This document shows positions 25,496-32,907 of a stretch of DNA of 64,000 nt, piece by piece. How positions within the stretch are numbered: position 1 is the stretch's first letter; each line of letters starts with the position of its first letter. Made by a program: the position numbers and the translations under genes. This stretch comes from Labilithrix sp. (lineage in GTDB: Bacteria; Myxococcota_A; Polyangia; Polyangiales; Polyangiaceae), in NCBI GenBank assembly GCA_019637155.1, contig JAHBWE010000012.1, positions 62,001-126,000 of the forward strand, in the 5' to 3' direction. The notes beneath the pieces were generated by a model. That model had not been told where the DNA came from, searched no databases, and was given only the letters and a program-made list of their open reading frames with translations.

Positions 25496-25509
25496 CGTAA
25501 ACGTAAACA
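25496..25509 (-). promoter_or_regulatory. TTTACGT element, site 6
   Basis: On the minus strand this reads tgtttacgtttacg, preceded by gacgaagt like site 5. It faces the VOC/DUF4241 remnants rather than an intact gene; on the plus strand the nearest start is 110 bp away at 25620. It may be a copy of site 5 moved here by recombination. Confidence 0.55.
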
Positions 25510-25619
25510 ACTTCGTCAGAGACATTCGGACGGGTGCACGAAAGAATCCCTAGGGGAGGCGTGGCCATCGAACGATGGCCCTCTCTGCCAACGAGCGTGT
25601 ACCCGCGGAGTAGAAGCTG

Positions 25620-26177
25620 ATGAATCCGAAGAAGCTCGTTCTGTTCACGGTGGCAATCGCAGCCTCGGCCGCGGCGGCGGGGACCGCCACCATCGGCTGC
25701 AGCTCGACGACGTCGAACGAGAGCGCGACCAACAGCCGGAGCGATGCGGGCAACGCCACGGAAGGGGGCGATGGCGCCACGGAGGGGGGCGATGGCGCCA
25801 CGGCTCCGCCGACGACCCCCGGGGCGATCGACCCGCAGCTCGTGGGCAGTTGGTCCCTCGTAGGGGGCGGCGTCTCCATCATCACGCACTACTACGACAA
25901 CAGCACTTGGCTGACCGTCGTGGTGGTCCGCGGCACGATAGCCAACAGCGACCGCACGATGAAGGGCAGCTACCGGGCCGAGAGCGGTCGAATCTTCTAC
26001 TCGGACGTCCTCTCCCAGACCAGCAACGACAGGGGGGAAACCTGGAGTGACTGGGCATCCACCCCAGGCTGGGAGGAGCAGTACGTCCTCGGCACCGACG
26101 AAGACGGTGAATACCTCATGGCGTCGGAAGACGGGATCACCGAGGACACGGCGAAGTACCGTCGCAGCCCCGAGTGA
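25620..26177 (+). CDS. Lipoprotein with internal tandem repeat
   Basis: The protein has 185 residues, starting MNPKKLVLFTVAIAASAAAAGTATIGC, a plausible lipoprotein signal with Cys27. The linker contains EGGDGAT twice in tandem (near 25765-25805), a sign of slippage. The mature domain (about 65-185) begins IDPQLVGSWSLVGGG and ends with a strand-rich region containing SGRIFYSDVLSQTS and EYLMASEDGITE. This is a lipocalin-like pattern often seen in small bacterial lipoproteins, but the family is not certain. TTTACGT site 6 lies 110 bp upstream, facing the other way. Confidence 0.7.
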   Translation: MNPKKLVLFTVAIAASAAAAGTATIGCSSTTSNESATNSRSDAGNATEGGDGATEGGDGATAPPTTPGAIDPQLVGSWSLVGGGVSIITHYYDNSTWLTVVVVRGTIANSDRTMKGSYRAESGRIFYSDVLSQTSNDRGETWSDWASTPGWEEQYVLGTDEDGEYLMASEDGITEDTAKYRRSPE

Positions 26178-26241
26178 TTCGCCAGAGATGACCCCGCCAC
26201 CTTCGAGGGGCGTCGCCAGGAATGGCAGCGAGACGACGCGA

Positions 26242-26511
26242 TCATCGGCGGCGCGCCGCGCCCGCGTCGTCCGACCGTGGCACGAAGTCGATCGGAAGGA
26301 CGACGGCAACCACTCGCGAGCGCACGGTCGTAGCTGCGTGGGCCTTCTTCACCTGCAAGTTGATCCATTCGACCAGCTCAAACTGAGTTGGCCGGTGCAC
26401 GTGGTGCTGCCGCCACACGAGGCTGACGTATCTTGCGTCGGGGTCGTGGAGAGCGCCGGCACGGCTGCCGATGGATGACGCCCAGGTGCGCGTATCTCCG
26501 TTGGATCCCAT
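26242..26511 (-). CDS. Possible small protein, unrecognised
   Basis: This is an 89-residue open frame in an otherwise gene-poor stretch (26178-27195). The middle part (ARYVSLVWRQHHVHRPTQF, ELVEWINLQVKKAH, RVVAVVLPIDFVPR) has the hydrophobic periodicity of a folded alpha/beta protein rather than an antisense shadow. The first 20 residues look random. No family is recognised and no good ribosome-binding site is seen. It could be a remnant of a longer gene. The remainder of the stretch holds an inverted repeat, a gene remnant and a tRNA fragment, each listed separately. Confidence 0.3.
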   Translation of the reverse strand: MGSNGDTRTWASSIGSRAGALHDPDARYVSLVWRQHHVHRPTQFELVEWINLQVKKAHAATTVRSRVVAVVLPIDFVPRSDDAGAARRR

Positions 26512-26720
26512 CGTCTAGGGCTCCGACGCGCCGCGCGTGAGTGCTTTCGAGCGACGATCGAGCGTCATCCGCCGACTGGGCGCCTGTGAGTGGTACCGAC
26601 GCCGCCGGCCGGAGAGCAGCAGGAACCTGACGGCGTCGCCGCATTGCGATGGGAATGCACCGGCGACGAACCGTTCGGCCGCATCGGTCGCGCCGTGGAA
26701 CGTCGACTACGACGGGAAGC

Positions 26721-26786
26721 TAACATATAGGCGATTGCACGTCGGCCGCCGCGAGTGGCGGCCGACGTGCAATCGCCTATATGTTA
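26721..26786. repeat. Perfect 30-bp inverted repeat with a 6-nt loop
   Basis: The left arm (26721-26750, beginning taacatataggcgattgcac) and right arm (26757-26786) are exact reverse complements, separated by gcgagt. The outer 10 bp are AT-rich and the inner 20 bp GC-rich. No poly-T tract follows, so it is not a standard terminator. No transposase is next to it. It sits 500 bp from a tRNA fragment in the recombined zone. Confidence 0.9.
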
Positions 26787-27055
26787 ATTTCGACCGGGCG
26801 CCTAACGGTCGCAGGTCACACGGACGTGGCCACGTCGTCGCTCTCGGCCAAGTTCGGCACGCCGCACCCGCCGTTGCCGGCCTCGCTCTTGGGCGCGGCC
26901 GTGCCGCCCGAGACCCGGCCAGAACCCCGCACGGGGGTCCGCCGCTCGTTGCGGACAGCCGTCAGCGTCCCCAAGGAGACGACGACGGTTGTCCACGCGA
27001 CGAGGTCACCCGCGCGTGCCTCGAGCTCAGGCCGGTCGTGGAGCTCGTGGCGTAG
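26781..27055 (+). pseudogene. Gene remnant sharing a block with 30683
   Basis: The plus strand encodes SLSAKFGTPHPPLPASLLG within 26832-26895, and the DNA is roughly 80% identical to 30764-30827, which encodes the same block with one change. Downstream a VPK motif is preserved in both. The frame then appears to shift, and a different frame ends with VTRACLELRPVVELVA at 27055. The parent family is unknown to me. The left end abuts the right arm of the perfect inverted repeat. Confidence 0.4.
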
Positions 27056-27148
27056 CTCGTAAAGCGCAAGCGGCGTGGTTGGGACACGTGGTCGTAGTGT
27101 TGTCACGAATCCCAAGAAACCCCTGACGAAATGGCGGAACGAGTCGTT

Positions 27149-27190
27149 CTTCGAAGCCGGATATCGTAAGTTCGAATCTTACGGGCGCAC
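27149..27190 (+). other. tRNA 3'-half remnant, candidate attachment site
   Basis: The segment has a perfect T-arm: gtaag (27166-27170), loop ttcgaat, cttac (27178-27182). The acceptor-like strand gggcgca follows. Upstream, cttcgaa fits an anticodon loop with anticodon TCG, and gccgg the 3' side of its stem, but the 5' side and everything before it do not pair. The match starts at the anticodon loop, where tyrosine integrases commonly cross over, so this looks like one end of an integrated element. No complete tRNA and no integrase are visible in the window. Confidence 0.5.
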
Positions 27191-27195
27191 TGCTT

Positions 27196-29193
27196 TCAGG
27201 GTGTTCGGCGCCGGCGCCGAACACCCCAGAGAAGGCCGAGGGCGGCGAGGCCAGCTCCGAGGCCAAAGCCGTCGGTGTGCGGCGGCGCGAGCGTCGAGCA
27301 GCCGGCCTCGCTGCTTCCCAGCGCGTTCTGGTCGGGCGGCACCTTGAACGTCACGCGGCGTGTGTTGTTGTCGAATCGGCCCTCGTTCGGCGAATTCAGG
27401 ACGAGCTCGAACGAGACCTCCTTTCCGACGTGGCTGTTGGACGACACGACCACCAACATCACGAGGTGGATCAAACGCTCGCGCGAAGGTTCGAAGGCTT
27501 TGAGCGCACAGGACATGTCGCGGTTGGAGTATCCGCCGCCCACCTTACGCTCGCAGACCGGAGCGTTTCCCTCGCTTACGGAGCTGAACTCGGTGCGGGA
27601 GACGACTTGTTTCCCGTCGGGACCGGTCTCGTCGCCGAGGACGACGTCGAGCGAGGTCGTGGACGCCGCCTCCGGGCCCAAGTTCTTCGCCGGGATGTCG
27701 AACTCGAGATCCACCCAAGATTGGTATCCAACACCCATCTGGTACCGTTTGGTCTTCGCGACTAGGTTTCGCGGCTCGCCGAGCTCTAGGTCGGCGGTGC
27801 CGAGCGCAGAGGTTGCCCCCGAGACGACGACGGCGTTCGCGCTCGCGCCCGTATCTCCGTTGAAGTCGATCCCGGCCGCGATCCGCCCCTGGTCGTCGAG
27901 CGTGATCGCTTCGCCGCCGTTGCATGCGCTCGAGATGGCGATACCGTGGACGGTCACCTTCTTCCCGGGCTCGATTTCGACCTCTTGGCCCACGCGGAGG
28001 ATGGTCTCGATGCCCTTGCCTGGCGTGTAGAGGAAGAGGCCGAGCACCGTCTCGCTGCCGTTCGTCACGTCGTGCACGAATGCGAGCTGTCCGACGTCGT
28101 TCGACGCCCAGCCGGCGGTGTGCCTGCTCACGAAGTGGTACCCGTCGACCGTCGTGTCCTTGCCTGCAAGGACGCGGGGGGAGCCACCCTCCACGATCAT
28201 GACCTGAGTTTCGCCCTCCGCATTCGACTCGTCGGAGGCGAAGTCGTTGTTTCGCATCATGCAAACGCTGTGGCCGCCCGCGTATGGATCGGCCGCCTTC
28301 AGCGTCAATGGCCCCGGGCGCTCGAAGACCTTCGCCGGAGCGCCGACCGAGCCGGTAAGGACGTGGTTGACGGTCGAGCCGTCTCCCGCCTGGGCCCTGG
28401 CCCACGCGACGACGATGCCCGTCCGCCCGACCCCGATGGGCGTCGGATACGACGGCGCGTTCGGAGGGCTCCCGGGATAGGCCTCCTCCCACCAGAGCTG
28501 CTTCGTGCCAGCCGCGCCGCTCATGCCGGTCCACACAGCGATCCCGTTGGGGGCCAGGGCGGGCGCGGGCGGAATCGGCGTGTCGTTGTTCAGGACCGCG
28601 TAGTACTTGCCCGTTTTGTCGAGCCAGTGTGCGCCGCCGCCAATGTTCGGGGGCATCGAAAGGGCCTTCTTGGGCCCCTTGTAGGCTCTGGAGAAGACGC
28701 CCGCGTTGCCGTCGGCGACGATGACGTCGCCGCGCTCGTTGGTGCGAATGTTGGAAAAGAGTCCGACGACCTGCCCTTCGATGGCCTCGCCCTCCTCCAG
28801 GAGCGTCGACACGGTCCCGTCCGGATCGCGCGCCTGGATGTAGTTCTTCCCTTCGAAGTGCTGGAAGAATACGAGATCGCCAAAGCGGGAGAGGAGGCTC
28901 CCAGTGCCGCTCGTGACGGTGTCGACGGTGACGAGCTTGCCGCCCTTCTCCATAATCGGCGTGCCGAACGCAGGCTCCGAGTCGAACGCCACCTCCCCAT
29001 CCGCGCCGAGAAGGATCGGATACTTGATCGTATAGAGCGGACTCGTATGGCCCTCGTACGTGTGCTTGCCGTCGGCGATCGCCACGACGCGAAGCGGCGG
29101 CGCAGCGCTCGCGCTACGCGCCAGCGTCGTCGCCACGAGGAGCGATCCGAGAACAGAAGCCAGCCGACGCCCGCGCGAAAGGCTCCCCACCAT
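27196..29193 (-). CDS. Secreted protein with MYXO-CTERM-like anchor
   Basis: The protein has 665 residues when started at the ATG at 29193, giving a textbook signal peptide (MVGSLSRGRRLASVLGSLL, ending ARSASA); a longer start at 29307 is possible. The C-terminus has a Cys in EAGCSTL, then a hydrophobic stretch (GLGAGLAALGLLWGV) and RRRRRTP. This is the pattern of MYXO-CTERM sorting signals, which attach proteins to the myxobacterial cell surface. The body contains repeated short beta segments with Gly/Asp turns, possibly a beta-propeller (about 40-480), followed by a beta-sandwich region. Its stop codon lies 6 bp from the tRNA remnant. The function is unknown. Confidence 0.78.
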   Translation of the reverse strand: MVGSLSRGRRLASVLGSLLVATTLARSASAAPPLRVVAIADGKHTYEGHTSPLYTIKYPILLGADGEVAFDSEPAFGTPIMEKGGKLVTVDTVTSGTGSLLSRFGDLVFFQHFEGKNYIQARDPDGTVSTLLEEGEAIEGQVVGLFSNIRTNERGDVIVADGNAGVFSRAYKGPKKALSMPPNIGGGAHWLDKTGKYYAVLNNDTPIPPAPALAPNGIAVWTGMSGAAGTKQLWWEEAYPGSPPNAPSYPTPIGVGRTGIVVAWARAQAGDGSTVNHVLTGSVGAPAKVFERPGPLTLKAADPYAGGHSVCMMRNNDFASDESNAEGETQVMIVEGGSPRVLAGKDTTVDGYHFVSRHTAGWASNDVGQLAFVHDVTNGSETVLGLFLYTPGKGIETILRVGQEVEIEPGKKVTVHGIAISSACNGGEAITLDDQGRIAAGIDFNGDTGASANAVVVSGATSALGTADLELGEPRNLVAKTKRYQMGVGYQSWVDLEFDIPAKNLGPEAASTTSLDVVLGDETGPDGKQVVSRTEFSSVSEGNAPVCERKVGGGYSNRDMSCALKAFEPSRERLIHLVMLVVVSSNSHVGKEVSFELVLNSPNEGRFDNNTRRVTFKVPPDQNALGSSEAGCSTLAPPHTDGFGLGAGLAALGLLWGVRRRRRTP

Positions 29194-29465
29194 GGCCCCC
29201 GTGAGCGGACGAAGGCGCAAGGGGCTTCGCCCGAACGTGTGCGTACATCTCCGGAGCAAGCGACTGACCACGAGTCCGTGGAAGACGATGAAAGCAATTT
29301 TGGACATACGATTCCCTCTCTATTCGGCCGGACGCTCGTCCAGCCTGTGGCAAGGCGGTCCGTTGCTCCATCCTCGGCGGCTCAGACCGTCACGGCTCAT
29401 CGCACGATCGAAGCCCGTACCGCCGTGCGGGCGGAATACCTCAACGGAGTAGAGCAAGGGCGCGC

Positions 29466-30515
29466 ATGTCCGATAGCCTCGACGTCATGGATCGGCCGGC
29501 GCTGCGCGCGCTGCTCGCCCTGCTCGACCGGGGGCTCGTTGACGAACGCGACGTGGCGGAGCTCGCCAGCCTGCTGATGAAGACGCTCGACGTGCAGGCG
29601 CTCTCGTTCGGTCCGGGCTTCGGCTTCTCGCCGCTCGCGCACGTCGAGAACGTCGAGGACGCCTGGCGCGCGCACCACACGCGCAACATCGCGTGGGATC
29701 GCTCCCCGGCTTTCCTCGCGACGTCGCGCGGGGCGCCGTTCCGCGTGAAGACGCATTCGTCGGAGGAGGAGCGTCGCAGCCCGCTCTTCCGCGGGCTCGG
29801 AGAGTTCTACTTCGAGGACGCCGCGATCTCGCTCGTTCACGCGATCGGCGCGCCGCACTTCATGGCCTTCTATCGCGCGCGCGGCGCACGCGAGTTCGAC
29901 GACGACGACGCGGTGCTCCTCAAGCTGCTGCATCCGCATCTCAGCGCTGCGTTTGCGACCGCGCTGCCGCGCGCCGCGTTCGCGAGTGAAGGTGAGAACG
30001 GACCGGTGCCCGTGGGATGGGTCGATCTGCCGAGCGAGTCCGTCCACCTCGCGCCGGGGATCGAAGCGTTCGTCGCGACGCATCTCGGCGTCGAGAGCGC
30101 CGCGGAACGACGTCGATTCCGTACGCTGCTCGTCCAGCGCGCGCGACGTCTCGATGCCGGCGCGGATTCGCCGGGCCCGCCGCGCCCGCTTCCTCTCAAC
30201 GCGCAGGTTCGTCTCGAGGCCGCGCGCGTCGATCCGAAGCGCTCCGGTCCGAAGCCGCGAGGCGAAGTCGCGTCGCGGACGTTCTTCGCGCTTTGCCCAT
30301 CGCCACCCGACGCTCGCAACGAGGATCTCCTCCTCCTCCTGACGCCCGCCCAGCGCGCGGTCGCCTCGCGGGCCGCCAGAGGGGCATCGTTGCCGAGCGT
30401 CGCGAAGGAGCTCGGCATCTCCCTCGCGACGGCGCGCGTGCACCTTCGCGAGGTGTATCGCCGCCTCGACGTCCACGACCGCACCGAGCTCCGCCGGCGC
30501 ATCGACGGTGTGTAG
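29466..30515 (+). CDS. LuxR-type helix-turn-helix regulator
   Basis: This 349-residue protein has a C-terminal LuxR DNA-binding domain: LLTPAQRAVASRAARGASLP, then SVAKELGISLATARVHLREVYRRLDV and HDRTELRRRI. The N-terminal ~200 residues are unlike the sensory domain of the regulators at 13688 and 16423 and are not recognised. VENVEDAWRAHHTRNI and FYFEDAAISLVHAIGAPHFMAFYRAR suggest a PAS/GAF-like alpha-beta fold. There is no receiver or TPR region. It is divergent from the MYXO-CTERM gene, so regulation of that gene is plausible but not shown. It has no TTTACGT element nearby. Confidence 0.8.
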   Translation: MSDSLDVMDRPALRALLALLDRGLVDERDVAELASLLMKTLDVQALSFGPGFGFSPLAHVENVEDAWRAHHTRNIAWDRSPAFLATSRGAPFRVKTHSSEEERRSPLFRGLGEFYFEDAAISLVHAIGAPHFMAFYRARGAREFDDDDAVLLKLLHPHLSAAFATALPRAAFASEGENGPVPVGWVDLPSESVHLAPGIEAFVATHLGVESAAERRRFRTLLVQRARRLDAGADSPGPPRPLPLNAQVRLEAARVDPKRSGPKPRGEVASRTFFALCPSPPDARNEDLLLLLTPAQRAVASRAARGASLPSVAKELGISLATARVHLREVYRRLDVHDRTELRRRIDGV

Positions 30516-30682
30516 TCCGCTGTCCTGACGCCGGGCGCGTCGAAGGACCAAACCTCTCTGGTCCGTGGAGTGGCCACTCACCCGTCACGCCCCTCGCCAC
30601 GGAGGAAGGCGCCCGTTCGGTCTCATCGGACGGGTCGTCCTCGGCGAGCTCGACCTGGCAGAAGGAAGTGGCGGAGCAACAC

Positions 30683-31080
30683 ATGACCCCGCTCCTCGCC
30701 ACGTGCCGCTGCACCTCGCCGGTCATGCTCCGCGACGGCCGAGTGCGCCGCTACCTGGCCGCCGCGTCGTCCCTGTCCGCGAAGTTTGGCCAGCCGCACC
30801 CGCCGCTACCGGCCTCGCTCTTGGGCGAAGACGTGGCCGAGGAAGCGCCCGAGGGTTTGGCGGAGTTTCGGCTTTTCGGCCGAGAATCGCGAAAACCGTT
30901 CTAGCTAAGCTCACGGAATCAGGACCACTTCCGCGATTCGTTGGGCGTCCCCAAGGGGGAGCGGAACGTACGGAGGCTGGAGGCCTCGTGCCCCTGGGCC
31001 CGGCGCGCTCGCCGTGGCTCCCGAGCGTCGTCGACCTCGAGGACGTCTGGCCCGTCGTCGTGATGAGGGTGGCCGTGTGA
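30683..31080 (+). pseudogene. Gene remnant related to 26781
   Basis: An ATG at 30683 follows a GGAAGTGG ribosome-binding site and opens a 73-residue frame containing SLSAKFGQPHPPLPASLLG, ending at 30904. The DNA of that block is close to the copy at 26832. Beyond the stop a VPKGER motif and then, in another frame, SPWLPSVVDLEDVWPVVV to a stop at 31080 look like the rest of a formerly longer gene. At least one frame change is needed to join them. No product is assigned. Confidence 0.4.
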
Positions 31081-31140
31081 GTTGCGCGCCCGTGGAAGGG
31101 CCTGGCCCCGAACCTTCATCGGCGCGAACGCTCGTGCTCA

Positions 31141-32199
31141 TCACCGACCGCGCTCCTTCTTCGGCCTTCGCTGCGGCTCGGGCTTCTTGAGCTGCTTGGC
31201 GGTCGCCTCGAAGGCCGCGTCGATCATGCGGGGCTTCGCGTCCTGAAGGGCCCGGTAGCGGTCGTACTCGCGATCGGCCTTCGCCTTCGCGACCTCGGCC
31301 GAGATCGTCCCGGCGTGGTCGAGCAGCTTGCGGCCCGACGCCTTGAGAAAGTCGTCGAGCTTGTCGACCCAGTCCCGCATCGTCATCGGCCTGCGCTCGA
31401 GCGCCTGGAGCTCGGCGAACTCGATGTACAGGTTCACGATCCGATTGAGGACCTGCAGCTCGGGCTCGGTCAGGTAGTTCTTGGCGATCGCGGCGTCCGC
31501 CTTGCGGACCACGCCTCCCGGCCGCGTCGTCTGCATGCCCATGAAGGGCTTGTCGCTGTCGGCGCGCTCGTGGACGATCTCGGCGGCCGTGTGCCCGTGC
31601 GCGGCCCAGTGCATCTTGTTCTGCACGGTCGCGAAGAACTGCTGCGAGAGCGCGGCGTCCGGCTCGTAGTCGACGCTCGTCGCGTAGATGTCGAGGACCT
31701 TCTGGTAGAAGCGCCGCTCCGACGCACGGATGTCGCGAATCCGCTCGAGCAGCTCGTCGAAGTAGTCGGTCTGGCCCGGCCCGGGCGGGTTCTTGAGCCG
31801 CTCGTCGTCCATCGTGAAGCCCTTGACCAGGTACTCCGACACGCGCGCGTTCGCCCACTTGCGGAACTGGGTGCCCCGATGACTCCGCACGCGGAAGCCG
31901 ACGGCGAGGATCGCTTCGAGGTTGTAGAAGCGGAGGTTGCGAGAGACCTGACGCGCGCCCTCGGTGCGAACTTGTAAGAACGGCTTACAGGTTGCCGCCT
32001 CGTCGAGCTCGCCCTCCGCGTAGATCTCGCGGAGGTGCTGCGTGATGTTCTGCGGCGTCGTCTGGAACAGCTCGGCCATCAGCGCCTGCGTGAGCCAGAC
32101 TGTCTCGCCCTCAAAGCGACATTCGACGCGCGTGCGGCCATCCTCGGTCTGGTAGACGATGAGCTCGCCCTTGGGCGTTTCGTCGGACGACTTCGTCAT
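31141..32199 (-). CDS. rhuM: RhuM family protein
   Basis: The protein has 352 residues from the ATG at 32199; the frame remains open to 32703, but that part encodes unrelated fragments. It matches the RhuM (virulence protein) family: GELIVYQTEDGRTRVECRFEG, then VWLTQALMAELFQTTPQNITQHL (helix-turn-helix-like), RFYNLEAILAVGFRVRSHRGTQFR, and the long helical C-terminal half. The family is widely found on mobile DNA and near restriction-modification loci, but its biochemical role is undefined. It ends with a Lys/Arg-rich tail. Here it borders the defence island, which fits the family's usual setting. Confidence 0.88.
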   Translation of the reverse strand: MTKSSDETPKGELIVYQTEDGRTRVECRFEGETVWLTQALMAELFQTTPQNITQHLREIYAEGELDEAATCKPFLQVRTEGARQVSRNLRFYNLEAILAVGFRVRSHRGTQFRKWANARVSEYLVKGFTMDDERLKNPPGPGQTDYFDELLERIRDIRASERRFYQKVLDIYATSVDYEPDAALSQQFFATVQNKMHWAAHGHTAAEIVHERADSDKPFMGMQTTRPGGVVRKADAAIAKNYLTEPELQVLNRIVNLYIEFAELQALERRPMTMRDWVDKLDDFLKASGRKLLDHAGTISAEVAKAKADREYDRYRALQDAKPRMIDAAFEATAKQLKKPEPQRRPKKERGR

Positions 32200-32481
32200 G
32201 GTCGGCGACTCCGAGCGCGTCCCGAACGGCACGTTGGACCGTGAGCGATCGGACTGGGCCACCGCACCAACTCTGGGGGCTCTACCTCGCAAGTTGACCC
32301 GTCCATCGGCAGCAGCCGCGTTGGCTCTCGACCGAGCACGTCGACCCCTCTGGGGATACCCCTCGCCGCAGATGCCTTTGGCGGCCCGGCGCCACCACGG
32401 GCGTTCCGAGAACCGGAGCTGATTGCCCGCAGACGCGGCCCAGTCTGCACAAACGCAAGGGCCTCCTGCTCCGCGCGCGCG

Positions 32482-32703
32482 ATTCCAGTTGACCCGTTCG
32501 TGGACAAGCCGGTCATCGACGAGCCAACGGATCGCGTCGGGCCCCCACTCGATAGCGAATCGGTGAGCGGATTCGGAAGCATCGAATCCGAGTTCAACGA
32601 TGCTCGGGGAGCCCCGGTAGCCGTAGTCGAACTTCCCTCCCGCGTCGCCGGGGTTGTAGAAGACGTTCTCGGCGTCCAAGGTCGAGCGATCATACCCGTG
32701 CAC
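32482..32703 (-). pseudogene. GH16-like glycosidase fragment
   Basis: The 74 codons read AENVFYNPGDAGG, DYGYRGSP, and HRFAIEWGPDAIRWLVDDRLV. The last phrase resembles the conserved strand of family 16 glycoside hydrolases (lichenase type), where HxYxIEWTPxxIxWYVDG is typical. Neither the catalytic ExDxE segment nor either end of the domain is present. Past codon 74 the frame is not homologous. It abuts a J-domain fragment on the opposite strand, so two genes were broken and joined here. The 280 bp between this fragment and rhuM hold no recognisable gene. Confidence 0.5.
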
Positions 32704-32836
32704 GCTCGACGAGTTGAAGCGCGCCTACCGCGAGGCGGCGCTCCGTCATCATCCCGATCGCGGCGGTGACCTCGACATGTCGAGGGCCATGAACATTGCG
32801 AAGTCTCTGCTCGAGAAGGAGCTCACCTGCTACTGA
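32690..32836 (+). pseudogene. J-domain (DnaJ-like) fragment
   Basis: The plus strand reads TLDELKRAYREAALRHHPDR, then GGDLDMSRAMNIAKSLLEKEL to a stop at 32836. This includes the HPD motif and flanking helices II-III of a J-domain. No start codon or helix I is found upstream, where the sequence turns into the antisense GH16 fragment. It is a 3' piece of a gene for a small J-domain protein. Confidence 0.55.
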
Positions 32837-32907
32837 GCTTCGTGCGGCTTGAACTAGCCGCGGACGGTGCTCGGAAACCAGGGACGTCAGCGCGCCTTTG
32901 CGGCTTG

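Noticed and set aside
26721..26820. Integron attC site
   Set aside because: The hairpin is a perfect palindrome without the unpaired bases and GTTRRRY/RYYYAAC core pairs expected of attC. A nearby gcctaac has no partner and no integrase is seen.
32200..32481. Coding sequence between the GH16 fragment and rhuM
   Set aside because: The open frame continues from the fragment into rhuM, but the intervening residues are Arg/Ala-rich with no family features, so it was treated as non-coding junction DNA.
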